A stretch of DNA of 64,000 nt from Pipra filicauda (taxonomy: Eukaryota > Chordata > Aves > Passeriformes > Pipridae). A program made the translations under genes and the position numbers. Position 1 is the stretch's first letter, and the number at the start of each line of letters is the position of its first letter. Below are positions 1-11,374 of this stretch, piece by piece. The DNA is taken from assembly GCF_003945595.2 (NCBI RefSeq), contig NW_024104367.1, forward strand, positions 422,851-486,850, written 5' to 3'. A model generated the notes under the pieces. It saw only the letters and a program-made list of their open reading frames with translations, ran no database searches and was not told where the DNA came from.

Positions 1-87
1 CTCTTCTCTTCTCTTCTCTTCTCTTCTCTTCTCTTCTCTTCTCTTCTCTTCTCTTCTCTTCTTTCTCTTCCTTTCCCTTCTCTTTTT
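1..87. repeat. (CTCTT)n pentanucleotide microsatellite
   Basis: The first 60 bases are twelve perfect CTCTT units. They decay into a C/T-only tract that ends near base 87. The array is cut by the window edge, so its true length is unknown. One strand is pure pyrimidine, which is typical of length-variable polypyrimidine tracts in vertebrate intergenic DNA. Confidence 0.97.
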
Positions 88-203
88 TTATTCACTTATT
101 TAGTGTAACTGAACAAGAGGTTTTTTGTTTGGTTCTGTTTGAGAATTTTTTTTCCTCTGGGATTTGATCTGAAACTGTATTTTAACTTCTGATGATCGTC
201 TTT

Positions 204-234
204 TAAAAAAGATCCTAAAGATCTTTTTTAGGAT
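204..234. other. Two overlapping, mutually exclusive hairpins
   Basis: An 11-bp perfect inverted repeat (204-214 with 220-230, 5-nt loop) overlaps a second perfect 8-bp inverted repeat (212-219 with 227-234, 7-nt loop). Both share the middle segment, so only one can form at a time. The arms are A/T-rich around GATC and TCCTAA cores. No gene is attached, so this may be chance. Confidence 0.6.
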
Positions 235-1606
235 GCTAAATAAAAAACATCATGAACAAAATAGAGCTGCTTTGTCACAGCGTGTGGATGAATCACAAGA
301 GGAGGAACTTTGTCAGTTCATCAGCAGCAAAACTGTCTAGAAATGTCTCTGCAGGGCATTCTTCCATATAAACACCAATCCAAGAGTTCTTGTCCCTCCC
401 ACTAAGGCACTGGGCAGCAGCTGAGATAGATGTTGGACTCAATCCATCACTGGATCCACTGAATCCTAATGCCCAGAACATTTCTTTTATATTACAGAAA
501 TAATGATGATTATTGAAACAAATCTATTGACTTTTACTCTAGGTACAATCTGATGGGAGTCTTGCAGAGTCATGTTTTAATTTATTTTTTTTAATGAAAT
601 TTAGAACCCAACAAGTACGGAATACACTTCATTTAAAATCGGTCATTTTTTCTTGTTTTCCCCTTGTGGGATTTTACCCTTTGACTGGGAATATGAGTTA
701 TGAATCCTGGTTTAAAGGTGGTAAATTTTGGCTGAGTGGGAGAAATTCTGCAATTCTGATAAATGTTATAAGTCCCAAGGTGGTTCTAACAAAGTTCTGT
801 TAATGTAGAGAGCTGAACTAACCTAACTGAGCCTTTGGCATTACCTCCAGTAGAGACTAATGGCTAGAAAACTGGTTTCCATAAAATTAAACTTTAATTG
901 GAAAATTCAGCAAATTAAATCAATCTGAGTGTTTCTATTCAAGGCAGACCAAGGATTAAGGATTAGTTATACAGTTTTCTCAGCCTTGACAACTCAATTC
1001 TGCATAGTGGAGGTTTGAGGACCGGAAAGTGAAACTGGACACGAAATAAAACCAAAGCCAACCAAACTGTGTCTTGTTTAAGACTTCCAGCTCAGGGAGT
1101 TGCACTATGGAAATGAGAAAATGGAACAAAAGAAAAATAATTAGAATTATCAAAGTATTTATTTTCTAACAGCTTCAGGATTTAGTGCACTGCCTTGTTG
1201 GCCATGAAAGCATGCAGCTGTACTCATAGATGCAGAGCAGAAAGGAAAAGCTCTTTTGACCACTGAATGAAGCCTGCTTAGGTTTGCTTCTCTGTTTATA
1301 GCAGCTATCACCCTTCACAAATACAGACACATTTGTCTCTACATTCCTGCCATCAGCTCAGGTTGTCAAAACTTTGTTTCCTGCTGAGGTGCTTGGCACT
1401 TTCTTTGCTAACACACCCATTGTGCTGTTTTGTGTTTCTCTCCCTCTATCCCCTTCCACATTCATGTCAAGAACTCATAAATGTGTTGCTGGAGCTGTCA
1501 GTCATTATTCTGAAAAAGCCCATCTTGTTCCTATACTTGTATTGAGTTACTGGGGACAAAATTTGTCAGAGGAGCCCCTGCAGTAACAGCAACATTTCAC
1601 CAGAAA
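235..1606. other. Unique AT-rich DNA, no gene recognised
   Basis: Only short ORFs of about 60-70 codons occur, on both strands, with no recognisable product or splice context. No CR1 tail, microsatellite or RNA gene was seen. It is ordinary intergenic or intronic sequence as far as the bases show. Confidence 0.7.
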
Positions 1607-2410
1607 CTATTTGGGCACCATGTGGGCTCGGCAGTGTCCAAGCTGTGCCAGGTTCTGTGTCCCTGTGAGGGAGAGATCCAGGGACCTGGGAAATGCCTGT
1701 GTGTCTCTCTGACTGAGAAAAGACTCTCCTAAGATAATATTTGCTGCCCCAGAGGGCTGAAAAGACTCAGTGACAGGTCTGTGCAGGTTGTCAGACAGCA
1801 TTGCTGTGCCTTGCTTGCCTTTTACAAGGAATGTGCTCATTCTTACAGCACAGACGCTCCCCCAGAATCCTCTTTGAGCTCCTGGGCTTTTTTTTCTGAT
1901 AAGTGCAGCACAGAGGAGAAAAGAAAAAAAGCAAAAAGGTAGCTCTGTCCCCAAAGGTTGTTCAACGCAAACAGACAGGCACAGATGGTGGCTGAGGCAG
2001 CGCTGACACCGGGACTCACCCCAGCTCTCACGCCACCGAGCAGAGCTGAAAGCACACCTGCGTTTCCAAAGCACAATTTCACAGTCCCATCCTGGACACA
2101 CCCAAGCTTTTCCATATCCAGCAAACCCCATCCACGGATATCTCAGCCCTCCTGCTGCTGGTGGCCTCCTCCCAACACAGGAGTCCTTCATCTGGAGAGC
2201 ATTAATTCCCGGTTTATTTGTGTGGGAGTCAGTGGTGACCGTGCTGCTCTGCCACATCTCAGCCACTGCTGCCAGCAGGCGTCCCATGGCACCTGCTGCA
2301 GATGTGCCATGTTTGTGCTGTGGGCAAATAGACTCCTCTCCCTGGAATTTCTTTCGGGTTTTTTTTTTGTTTGTTTTGTTACTTTTAAAGTAAAGGAGGT
2401 CACGTTATAA
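1607..2410. other. GC-richer block with overlapping unrecognised ORFs
   Basis: The block is richer in G+C than its flanks. It holds a 226-codon ORF on the minus strand (1607-2287), a 93-codon minus ORF inside it (1843-2124), and a 150-codon plus ORF (1958-2410) running the other way. I recognise no domain in any of them. The 226-residue product has a Cys- and Trp-rich first half and a short hydrophobic stretch near residues 115-130, but no clear signal peptide or family motif. The overlap of open frames on both strands suggests that low stop-codon density from base composition, not selection, keeps them open. A non-coding exon or a chance ORF is more likely than a gene. Confidence 0.35.
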
Positions 2411-2418
2411 ACAAGCAA

Positions 2419-2669
2419 GAGACCTACTGCACTTCCAGCATCACATCTGATAGTCAGATGGAAATATGTGAGAGACCTGCTGCATTTCCAGCATTGCATC
2501 TGATGTTCAGATGTAAGTATGTGAGAGACTTGCTGCATTTCCACATCACATCTGATATTCAGATGTAAATATGTGAGAGACCTGCTGTATTTCCAGCACC
2601 ACATCTGATAGTCAGACGTAAATATGTGAGACCTGCTACATTTCCAACATCACATCTGATATTCAGATG
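2419..2669. repeat. 53-bp minisatellite, five units, each with paired inverted E-boxes
   Basis: Five head-to-tail units begin at 2419, 2472, 2525, 2577 and 2628 (spacings 53, 53, 52 and 51). Each starts GAGAC(C/T)TGC-like and ends in a near-palindrome CATCTG-N5-CAGATG. The six-base halves lie at 2444/2455, 2497/2508, 2549/2560, 2602/2613 and 2653/2664. Nine of the ten halves are intact CANNTG E-boxes of the CATCTG/CAGATG class; the second half in unit 4 reads CAGACG. The units differ by scattered substitutions and small deletions, so this is an old array, not a recent expansion. CATCTG/CAGATG is a known site for tissue-specific bHLH factors such as the TAL1 and NeuroD groups. Binding here is inference. 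Confidence 0.9.
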
Positions 2670-4767
2670 AGCTTTGCTTGAGCAGCCCTTAGTCCATGTC
2701 CACAGGCACAAATGAACATTGCTTTTCTGAGAGAAACAATTGACACAGTGACTGCCAGAATTTGTTTCAGTTATTTTGGTTTTGGCAAAACAACAGCAAC
2801 AAAATCGACAGAGTGAAGTGAGTAGAGACCTCTCTGTTTTCTAATTCCCTCCTGGATGAATCAGGGGAAGGGAAAGGGGAAGAGAAAGGGGAATGTTAGC
2901 CTGGAAAGACAGAGGGCCAGAGCCAGCTGCCTCCTCTTTTAACTGAGGAAATGGTTTTATTGACCAGGAAATATCTTCTGCCTTTAGGTCACAGCTGGGA
3001 GAGGGAGATTGAATTGTGATCACAGACTTGTTATAAGAAGTGGTTCATAATTATTTGCAAAGTCCTTGCTGAAGAATGCTAGGGCAGGGCTTACTTTAAG
3101 TAAAGGACACATGCTCACTCAGATTTTCTATTGCTTTTAATAATCAATTTATGTAAATTCAAATATATCACAGATGCATGTTTAATTTGACTGCTTATAA
3201 TGATGACAATTGCAATTAAACTCTCTCTGTTCTTTTGGCAGTAGCAATAAGACAGAACAAAAATAAATAAATAATGATAAATTATGTCTCCTGTGACCTT
3301 TCTAAAATCTTCTGAGTGAACTGCAAAATCGATCTTTTAAGAAATCTGATTTTGTTAATGTTTTAATAAACACATGCATTTATTAAGGTATTTATGTATT
3401 GCCCTGGAGGGGGCGGAAGAGGGATTAAATATCCAAGAAATCTATTCACAAAGATTAACTGTGAAAACAAAACATCTTCCAGTGTTTTAATTATTTATCT
3501 ATTATAAGTTGATTTATAACTAATGATAAGTTGAATCTTCTTTGGCCAATGAAAGAAAACAGCATTTAAAGAAGTGATGCAGAAAGATAAGATCTTCTCT
3601 TAGTGTTAACTAACAAAATTCGTACTGCAAATTGAATTGTAGTCACAAAAGGGATTAAAACCTACGCAAATTAGTTGAGCAGATTTGTTTCAAGGCATAG
3701 TTTAATAACTGGAAACACAGAGCGCTTGGATTCATAGATGTTAAACTTCCTATTTAAATGTGTGTCAGATAAGGAAGAGGATTGAGAAGAGAAGGGGAAG
3801 GAAGGGAGGAGGTACCAAAGCAGTCACAAATGGTAAGAAGTTCTCTGGCAGGCCCTGACCCAGCCAGGCTGAGCAGGGAGGAGGAGACGGGCCCTGCTCA
3901 CCCAGTCTGTGCCACACTCTCAAGTTTCCCCATCCCTCATTTTAGGGATGAATTCCTGTTCATCCCACACTGAGATCTCCAGCTCCTTTTCTCCTGCCTC
4001 TCTCCCTCTCAATGAGGCATCAGCTGCCCACATTCATTGGGTTCATTGAGTTCACTGAATCAAAGTCTCTCAGACCCACTGTTGCTAAAGTTTCTCTGCA
4101 ACCCAGACAAACTACGTGTTTTGCCATCCTGTGGCCATTCCATTCCAGTTTTCCAGAGAAGAGGGTTAATGAATATTCATCTTTTGGGAATAATGGGATT
4201 TTTTCTCTTAGATACCTAGTTGTGAGTTCAGAATGAGTCTTTTGTAGATCCAGTCTGGGTTGAGATCCTGCTGAATAAATAAAGGCACTGCCCAATTTGT
4301 CTCTATAATATCCACTTTCGAGGCAGCTGGATGTGCCCAAGAGTTGGGTCAGATCCTTGGTCTGAGATAAATGAAAGAATGGACATTTATACACAGGAAA
4401 TTCTCTTATTGGTTCCAGATATTTTATTCTGTTTGTTTTTGTCCAGGAGACAGACACAAGCATCCCCAACAGACAAACATGTTTTGCATTAAGTGAGCTG
4501 TGTTACATCCTCTAATGGAAACAAATTCATTGAAATGAGAGGAACAAGACTCATTGATTCTTCATCTACCTGCTGACATGGAAAATTAGCCATTTCCAGC
4601 AGAACTTTCATCTGCTAATTATCGTCATTGATTTTGGATGAGGAAACGTAGTGTCTGAATCCAACTCCATTCTGCAGCACATTCTGCCAACCAGGACCTG
4701 TTTGCACTGCGACATGCAGGACAAAGAGGGAAAAAAGAGCCAGGGATTCAATTCCTCTCCCACTTTA
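2670..4767. other. Unique DNA, no gene recognised; AT-rich from about 3100 to 3720
   Basis: Only short unrecognised ORFs are present (the longest is about 149 codons, minus strand, 4020-4469, with no domain seen). The 3100-3720 part is strongly AT-rich, with many TTTAAT, TTATTTAT and TGATAA words and one GC-rich interruption near 3403-3420 (a run of G around GGGGGCGG). The stretch 3540-3700 contains GATA-type words and a CCAAT-like GGCCAATGAAAG and could be a conserved element, but nothing proves it. Confidence 0.6.
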
Positions 4768-4938
4768 TTGCCCAGAGAAGCAGTGGATGCCCCATCCCTG
4801 GAGATGTTGGTTGGACAGGGCTTGGAGCAACCTGGTCTAGTGGAAGGTGTCCCTGTCCATGGCGGGGGGTTGGAACTGGATGGTCTTTAATGTCCCTTCC
4901 AACCCAAACCATTCCATGACTCTGTGAATCTCTGATTC
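4768..4938 (+). mobile_element. CR1 LINE 3' end fragment
   Basis: This is the 3' untranslated end of a CR1 element. It begins at the TGCCCAGAGAAG segment, runs through the block around GGAGCAACCTGGTCTAGTGG (4826 onward) and the CCCTTCCAACCCAAACCATT block, and ends in a degenerate octamer-like tail (ATGACTCTGTGAATCTCTG). There is no reverse-transcriptase sequence left, so it is a severely 5'-truncated insertion. An ORF through its left part is the usual read-through of this consensus and not a gene. Confidence 0.95.
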
Positions 4939-5172
4939 ACACCCTTCCCCTGGGATATCTGTGATACCTTTCCATTTGACTCATAGCAAGTAGTGCTTCC
5001 TTTCAATTGCAAGAATAATTATTCTTTATTGTGTTGCATGAGTTGCTATGGCACTGACAGAGAGAGGTTGAAAATTCCAGTGGTCAACCTGAAGGAAAAT
5101 GAGAGGAGAGACAGCTAAAGATGGGAGCAAACATGATGAAGTGAGGGTAAGGAAGACATACTTTAAGTAACA
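4939..5172. other. Short unique spacer, no gene recognised
   Basis: Nothing recognisable was seen between the CR1 tail and the AT-rich cryptic repeat that follows. Confidence 0.6.
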
Positions 5173-5243
5173 TTGAGTAGTTATTACTATTATTACTCAT
5201 ATATAGTAGTTATTATCAGTTATTACCAGTAGTTATTATCAGG
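5173..5243. repeat. Cryptic tandem repeat (AGTAGTTATTA words)
   Basis: Copies of AGTAGTTATTAC/T start near 5176, 5205 and 5228, with a shortened copy at 5218. This makes an imperfect AT-rich array of about 70 bp. It is likely replication-slippage sequence. Confidence 0.6.
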
Positions 5244-5589
5244 TTGCTTTGTTCAAAAGAGAAAATAATAAACCATTAACCCCATGCTAATGCTATTTAA
5301 TTCCAGACTGCATGTTTTTGGATAAATGTGACCCAAACTCTTTCTGAGCTGCAATAACATCGCTCAGAGTAAGACAGACACTCCTGGTAGTGCAGAGGAA
5401 CAACTAGGAAAAGCACATTTAAAAAAAGATGCAATATTTCTCATTTCTTATTCTTCTAGTACTAAATATATTGGCAAGGAAATTCCATTAGCAAAAAAAC
5501 AAACCTTGTCTCTTCAGCGGCACAACAGTGCCAAACAGAGTGAATCTGGTATATTAAAATACCAACTTGTACAGTCTCCTGAGTTTTAT
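5244..5589. other. Unique DNA with an octamer-like motif
   Basis: No gene was seen. ATGCTAAT, a POU/octamer variant, lies at 5284-5291 inside an AT-rich stretch that might be conserved. This is weak evidence by itself. Confidence 0.4.
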
Positions 5590-5705
5590 GGCTCCAGCAA
5601 TTAAGAATTAGTGCCATTAATTAGCTCGAGCTATTTGTTTTACAAATTACAATTGCATGTCTAATCTTGGCAACTTTCTGTCCCCAAGGAGTTTCTGCAG
5701 TGAGA
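5590..5705. promoter_or_regulatory. Candidate conserved non-coding element (homeodomain-type motifs)
   Basis: A compact AT-rich patch holds CAATTA (5598-5603), TAATTA (5618-5623), CAATTG (5650-5655) and a perfect 12-bp palindrome TAGCTCGAGCTA (5622-5633). The density of TAAT/ATTA-core words resembles vertebrate developmental enhancers, but AT-rich DNA makes such words by chance. Conservation is not testable here. Confidence 0.25.
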
Positions 5706-7248
5706 GCTCCACAGCAGAAGCAGAGATTGAATGGACTTAACTTCTGGGAGCATCTGAGACAAAAAGGAAATCACAAACTGTTATTTTTATTTCACTCTAC
5801 AACCCTTTCTTTTTTCAGTCTGAGATGAGAACAGAACATCACATCTACCTTCTCTGAGTCATTAACTTTTTTCCTGAATTCCTACTGCATTCAGCCTTTT
5901 TTATTATTTATTTTTATTGTGACATTTTATTTTTTCTCTCCTTACAATGTGCAAGTGCTTTTGTAGTCCTTTAATCAGTCCCACTGGTTCAGTCCAACCC
6001 CTTCTCCTTATAAAGTTTCTGTCTTGGTTTTACCAGTAGAAAAGTCTGTCACCTGGAAGCTGCACTGCTGATTTGCATTAGGGCACCACTGAAAGGAAGC
6101 TGGTTTGCAGGAATATCTTATGAGGTCCAAATGTCTTTAGTCAGAAACAAATCACCGTCCTGGCTTCAAGTGTCTCCCATGAAACTTATTGCAATAAAAA
6201 CCCTCACTTTGACAAAGGAGTGTGTAATATTTCTCTTGCAACTCTGCGTAAGGAAGTCAACAAGTTCCCTGGATACATCAGGAAAAGAAATTATTTCGCA
6301 GAAGAATGGTAACATTTTTAGAGCTGATTTATGAGCTGCTTTTGCCTGGTGAATACCCAGCCTTGAAGTCCACTTGAAAATGATTTTTTTCTCTTTGTCA
6401 TTGTTGATAAATGCTTTGCTCTCATAATAAAGTCCACAGCACATGAGTGAACATCTGAAATCTTGGACATCTACTGAACAGAGACAGCACTCCACAGCCA
6501 TTTCAGTAATGATGTATGACTTAGCCACAGACTGAGGTGTGTGAATTGTGTGCTCCTAAGGAACAGTTTTAATGTTGTCTTACAGCTGTGGAAAACTTCC
6601 TTTAGCTCCAGTTGATTAATTGAGAGTAGATGGTGCTTTCATGTGTGACCACATTGTCCAGGGGTAAAAAAAAATAGTAGAGAATAATTTAATTTAAATT
6701 TGAAAGAGCTGGTGCTTTGCTTTCACCTTCTGCAGACAATGACAAGTAGATCATTGAGTTTGGGCACCTGATAAATGGATGCAAAGGCAAGAGTTGTCTC
6801 TGTGCTATTAACATTTTACATCTCTATTGAAAGAAGAGGATGCATCTGAAGAGGCTTTTAGACACCTCAACTGAAACGTAGAAACATGAGCCTAAGCTTT
6901 GTATCCAAGTCAACCCCCCAAAGTTTGCACTGGGAATGTGAAACAGATGGTCACACCCCTTCCGGGGTGTGGGAAATGACACATTTTATTGGTTTAGTCC
7001 ACACAGACTCAGATGAAATTTTGACCTTGATTCTGCAAGAAGATCTAATTCTACAGACATATTCCATTTTCTTATTTTGCATTTCTTTAAATGCCTTTTA
7101 AAATGATTTATATCTTTTAATAATGCTGATTATTCTTTTCATTATATAGAAGAACTTGGGAGTTTAATTTGTTCTTGGGCCGAATTGTAATAGTAACTGA
7201 GATGTGCATTAAGAAAAAACACCTTTTTGTGGCTTGAATTTCTAAATT
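5706..7248. other. Unique DNA, no gene recognised
   Basis: ORFs up to 120 codons (6166-6528, minus) have no recognisable domains. No interspersed repeat was identified. The base composition is AT-rich and unremarkable. Confidence 0.65.
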
Positions 7249-7345
7249 TTTGTTAAATATTATATTTTATATATATATCCATATATATTATATACATATC
7301 TATTATATTATATATAATATTTGTTAAATATTATGTTATTATATA
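7249..7345. repeat. AT-rich (TATA)n tract flanked by a short direct duplication
   Basis: Nearly pure A/T, mostly TATATA and ATTATAT. The word TTTGTTAAATATTAT occurs at about 7249 and again about 71 bp later (near 7320), bracketing the tract. This suggests a local duplication or slippage event. Confidence 0.8.
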
Positions 7346-8569
7346 TTCAAAGTGCAGTTAACAAGGTTTCATTGTCACTTATTGTCTTTTAAAATGCTGG
7401 TTTTTACAGAAAATTCCAATGTTTTAAAACTCTCTTTGTTAAAAATATATTGCAAACAGAAAGTATCGGGGTATTTTTTTCCCCACTTGAAACCCAAGGC
7501 TATTTCTGTAAACAAAATATGTTGTTTATTCTGGAAGGTTTGAGGAAAATACCATTTTGTGACAAATGTATTTGACAAAAGGCATACATGGTCAAATCGC
7601 TGGAATGCGCCCGGAGACGGAGACTCAGCCAAGATTAATTTCGTGTTTGGGTCTGAAATGTATCAGAGAAGAACTTTTTTTTTGCTCTTCCATGCAGGAG
7701 ACATGCAGCAGAAAGATGCCACTTGGATTTAAAGATGTTACTCCAAAGGTATGTTCCTTGGTGGCAGGAGCATTGCCATGGGTTTGGTGCTTGCCCAGAA
7801 GGAAGGGATCCCAGTTCTGAGCAGGGCTTCTGTGTTCCAGTGACAATAAACGGTCTTGAGAGACAATGCATATTTATGTTTATGAGTCAGACACGATCAT
7901 TTTGACCTACGTTGTTTTCTTGTCTAACACAAGCCATAACACTTCCATTCAGTCATTCTGTTCCTGTGAGTGCATTACTGATCTCTTAATACGAGGTGAG
8001 TTGATTGCATCTCTGCATGTGGTTAATTGTTTTCCCTGTTGAATATTTGGGTTTTATTTATAATCTGCATTTATCTTGATTCAAATAACAGCTCCTACAC
8101 TTGGCTATTTCATTGGACCTCGAGTCGTGTATGATACTAAACCATCATCTATCAGTAATCTGTTCTCTTACCAGTGGAAAAATCTTAACACATAAATATA
8201 GACCTTAATTAAGTTCCTTGCTAATCTCCTCTTCAACGTATTCACTGAGTGTCACACTGAGGAAGCTGAATTACTGTTTTCTAAGCCCTTTCTAGTAATC
8301 TAATTTATTTTTTTTCTGTGTTCATTTTAGAAGTGCTTCCACTGACACCGCACATTATCTTTGTGTTGCTAATGGCTGTTTGCTGTTTGACATCTCCAGT
8401 GATTATATTTATCACCATATTTCAGTCTGACTCGAGGAACTGTGCTGACTGAAGATCAGGGCACAGCAGATGTGCTCTGCACTTCAGGTTAATTTCCCCA
8501 AGCCTATCTTAGCACGAACCCTGAACACATTTATGATACATTTAATACGTCTTCACACCCTTCAGCTGA
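7346..8569. other. Unique DNA, no gene recognised
   Basis: Several ORFs of 60-85 codons overlap on both strands around 7350-7900, with no identifiable domains. No repeats were identified. Confidence 0.65.
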
Positions 8570-8700
8570 GGAATCTTCATGACAGTCCTGCGAGGTGAGG
8601 CAATGCTGTCACCCAGTTTTACTGAGACAGAACAGAGACACAAACAAAGTAAAAACAAAAATCCTAATCGTTGAGGGGCAATTAAGCAGGTAAGAGACAT
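8570..8700 (+). mobile_element. Possible ancient MIR-like SINE remnant
   Basis: The stretch has the order of landmarks seen in the MIR core and 3' part: a CAGTCCTGCGAGGTGAGG segment (8583-8600), a TCACCCAGTTTTACTGAGAC segment (compare the MIR 'CCCATTTTACAGATGAG' block), then an AGAGACACA segment and a degraded tail. Divergence is high and gaps are needed, as expected for a repeat inserted before the amniote radiation. This rests on pattern recall and has not been aligned. Confidence 0.4.
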
Positions 8701-10327
8701 CATACTGGAAAATTTGGGCAAGTCTATTGTGGAGAATTGCCACACATGTCTCAAACTCAGCCCATAGTGCCATATAATCAGGAAAGGGGAGAGCAGGAGT
8801 GATCAGAATAGTAACAAATGGTACTGAGAATCACACAGAAATATCCCGGAGCTGTGGGATTCAGGACCCCTCTTTGATTCCTGCGGGTGCACGTGTCAGC
8901 CAAACTGGGAATTCCTGTTAGGGCTGGATGTGGGCACACGTTACCTCACCTTCCTGCACCTCCTTTGCTCTCTTGGGTGCCTTTAACCTCTGGAAAGCAA
9001 ACATTGTAACATGGAGTATGAGAGAATCCTGGTATAATTGGGGTAAATAAGGACAGGAAACCCAGTTTGTGTCCACATATCAGTTTACATTTAGCTAAAT
9101 CCTCCACAATGGGGTCTGAAACCCCACCTGGAGGAGAAGTAGAGTTTGAAGGGACCAAAGCCTTTCCCACCTCCCATCTCTTATCAGGGAGTTGCTGCAT
9201 TGCAACTTCCTTTTTCTTGTAGGTGTTTCCAGGCTCCAAGTCACTCACAACACTCACAATTTTGTTCCTTGAGCTCATACATAACATTTCCACACTCCCC
9301 TCTGACAGAATGGCCTGGGGACATCTTTTTGATATCAGCCCTCTGAGGAACTCGTTCCTCTGTTGCTTTGGGATACTCTCTCCTCTGAACTCCATTCCCT
9401 TCCCTGACATGGACTTATTCAGTTTTCAAGTTTACAGTAGCAGAATCAAATATTTGTAGCACTGTGATTAAAGTAGCCAAATGCTATTTCAATGTTTAAT
9501 TAGGACATTTGAGCTGATATGGGGTATTAAAGTAAGATTCTCAGATGGTACAATTCAGGTTTCACCCTTTGAAGGTTTAGTTCAATGAGTTATGTGGTTC
9601 TGGGCAGCAGTAATTTGCAGTAACATCACAGGTACTTTGGTCATGTTGAATTCTGCTGTTTAATTCACAAATTCTGTAGAAAATTTAAGAAAAAAATAAT
9701 TATCAAAACAGTGTACATATTTCTAGCCGGGAACTATGATTCAAGCTGGGAAAAACATTACATAGATTACTTATTTAATTCAGCTTTTTTATTCAGCTGT
9801 TGTTTATACTTCTGTTGGAATAATCACAATTCACTGATGAGCTTGCCAGAGGATTGTTTAGACTGGTTCAAGGTCATAAAACAAAAAGTCAGATGGAGGA
9901 GTCATAGTGGGAAAATGTAACATGAATATCAGGGTGAACTTCATTTTGTAAGGCAAATTAAGCTGGAAAATACACTAATTCTGGAATAAATCTTACTTTT
10001 AGAATGGCATAAGCACAGATCTACCTACTATCCACAGGTATATTTATTTTCAATTGAAAAAAACGCATACAAATCTACCCACATGCACACGGGCATATCC
10101 ATGATCCAAAAAGAGTTTTATCCCCTTCAGTAAATTCCTTTGTTTTACTTACAACCTCCTCTCTTATTACGGAGGATATCAGAATAACCTCTGGAATGTT
10201 CATGTATGAAATGTTGCTCCGAGAAAACAGTGAGGAAAGAATGACTGGAAAATATTCATATCCTTGCCTACAAAAGCAGCAATGAACAGATCAGCCTCCA
10301 ACAGGATTGTAAGACCTAAAGAAACCA
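8701..10327. other. Unique DNA; 154-codon ORF, no gene recognised
   Basis: A 154-codon minus-strand ORF (8946-9410) is the longest open frame. Its product has no domain I recognise, and plus-strand ORFs overlap it. A segment near 9860-9900 (GTTCAAGGTCATAAAACA) faintly resembles the 'TTCAAGGTCACACAGC' part of ancient tRNA-derived SINEs, but it is too short to call. Confidence 0.5.
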
Positions 10328-10540
10328 TCACAGAATCATAGAATGAGAAGGGACCATGAAGCTCATCCAGTTCCACCCCTCTGCCATGGGCAGGGACACC
10401 TTCCACTATCCCAGGTTACTCCAAACCCAATCCAACCTGGCCTTGGACACTTCCAGGGAGGGAGCAGCCTCAGCATCTCTGGGAAAACCTGTGCCAGGGC
10501 CTCCCCACCCTCACAGGGAAGAATCTCTTGTTTATTCCAG
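10328..10540 (-). mobile_element. CR1 LINE 3' end fragment
   Basis: Reading on the minus strand, this is a CR1 3' end. The plus strand starts with the reversed tail TCACAGAATCATAGAATG and continues through the CCATGGGCAGGGACACCTTC and CCTCCCCACCCTCACAGGGA (10500-10519) blocks before homology is lost near 10540. Compared with the usual consensus it keeps about 210 bp of 3' sequence. ORFs of 108-123 codons cross it on both strands because the CR1 3' UTR has few stops, and they should not be annotated as genes. Confidence 0.95.
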
Positions 10541-11374
10541 CCACGCTGGAATGCCTGGAATTCCTTTTGCTGCTCTCCAGGTGTTCTCCTGCTGACCTGC
10601 AATCTTTCTCCAGGCTCTGGGCAGCACTTGCTGGCCTGGTATCCAACCAGTAGGAGTGGGATGGGTTGAGGTTGCTCTCCTGCAGCAACTTCAGGATGAA
10701 TTGGATTGAGAGTCCTGCAGAAACAGTCTCTCACTATTCCAAAAGCACCACTTCCAGGTCTGGGAAATCAAAACAATTTATAGGAACTTTTTGGAAAGCT
10801 TTAGCAAGAATGATGTGATTTGAATGTGTAAGTTTAACATTCTGAACAATTGCAGCTGAAAATGCAGTATTTTTTGTTTGCTTTACCATTTTGTTTTAAA
10901 AAAAGTCCCACAGTTTTTTTTGGAGACCTGTAAATGGAATTTAAAATATTATTTTCATTGATTTTTTTTAAATATGAAATATCAAGATAATAAAATATTT
11001 TGATTTTTTGTAGAAAATATTTTAGGTATTACAATATTAAATGCATGAATTTGTTTATAATGAATTACATTACTTTATTAATTCAGGGAGGAAAGTAAAT
11101 AAATACAAAATATTTAAATCTTTTTCTGAGTTTTTAATTTGCAATCAAAGCTTATTTTCACTTTCAGAAATTTAAATATAACTACATTTTGCTACTATGG
11201 CTCAATCATAAGATCTTCTGACAATTAAAGTATTTATGATCTTAGAAACATATTTATTTGCAAATAATTAACTCTGCTTCAGCAGGAGCATGAAAGCTGT
11301 TGCTGCTTGAGTTCCAGAGGATTCGGGATGTATTTAAGCTCTGTATATGATCTGTATTTTAGCACTGGGATGGA
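10541..11374. other. Unique DNA, strongly AT-rich from about 10860 to 11280
   Basis: The first 200 bp are GC-richer and lack a recognisable identity. They could be further decayed repeat next to the CR1 piece. The rest is rich in TTTAAAT and AATATTTT words, with no gene or RNA seen. Confidence 0.6.

Noticed and set aside
2419..2669. CRISPR-like array
   Set aside because: The 53-bp units follow each other directly without unique spacers, and the sequence context is that of a vertebrate genome. It is a minisatellite.
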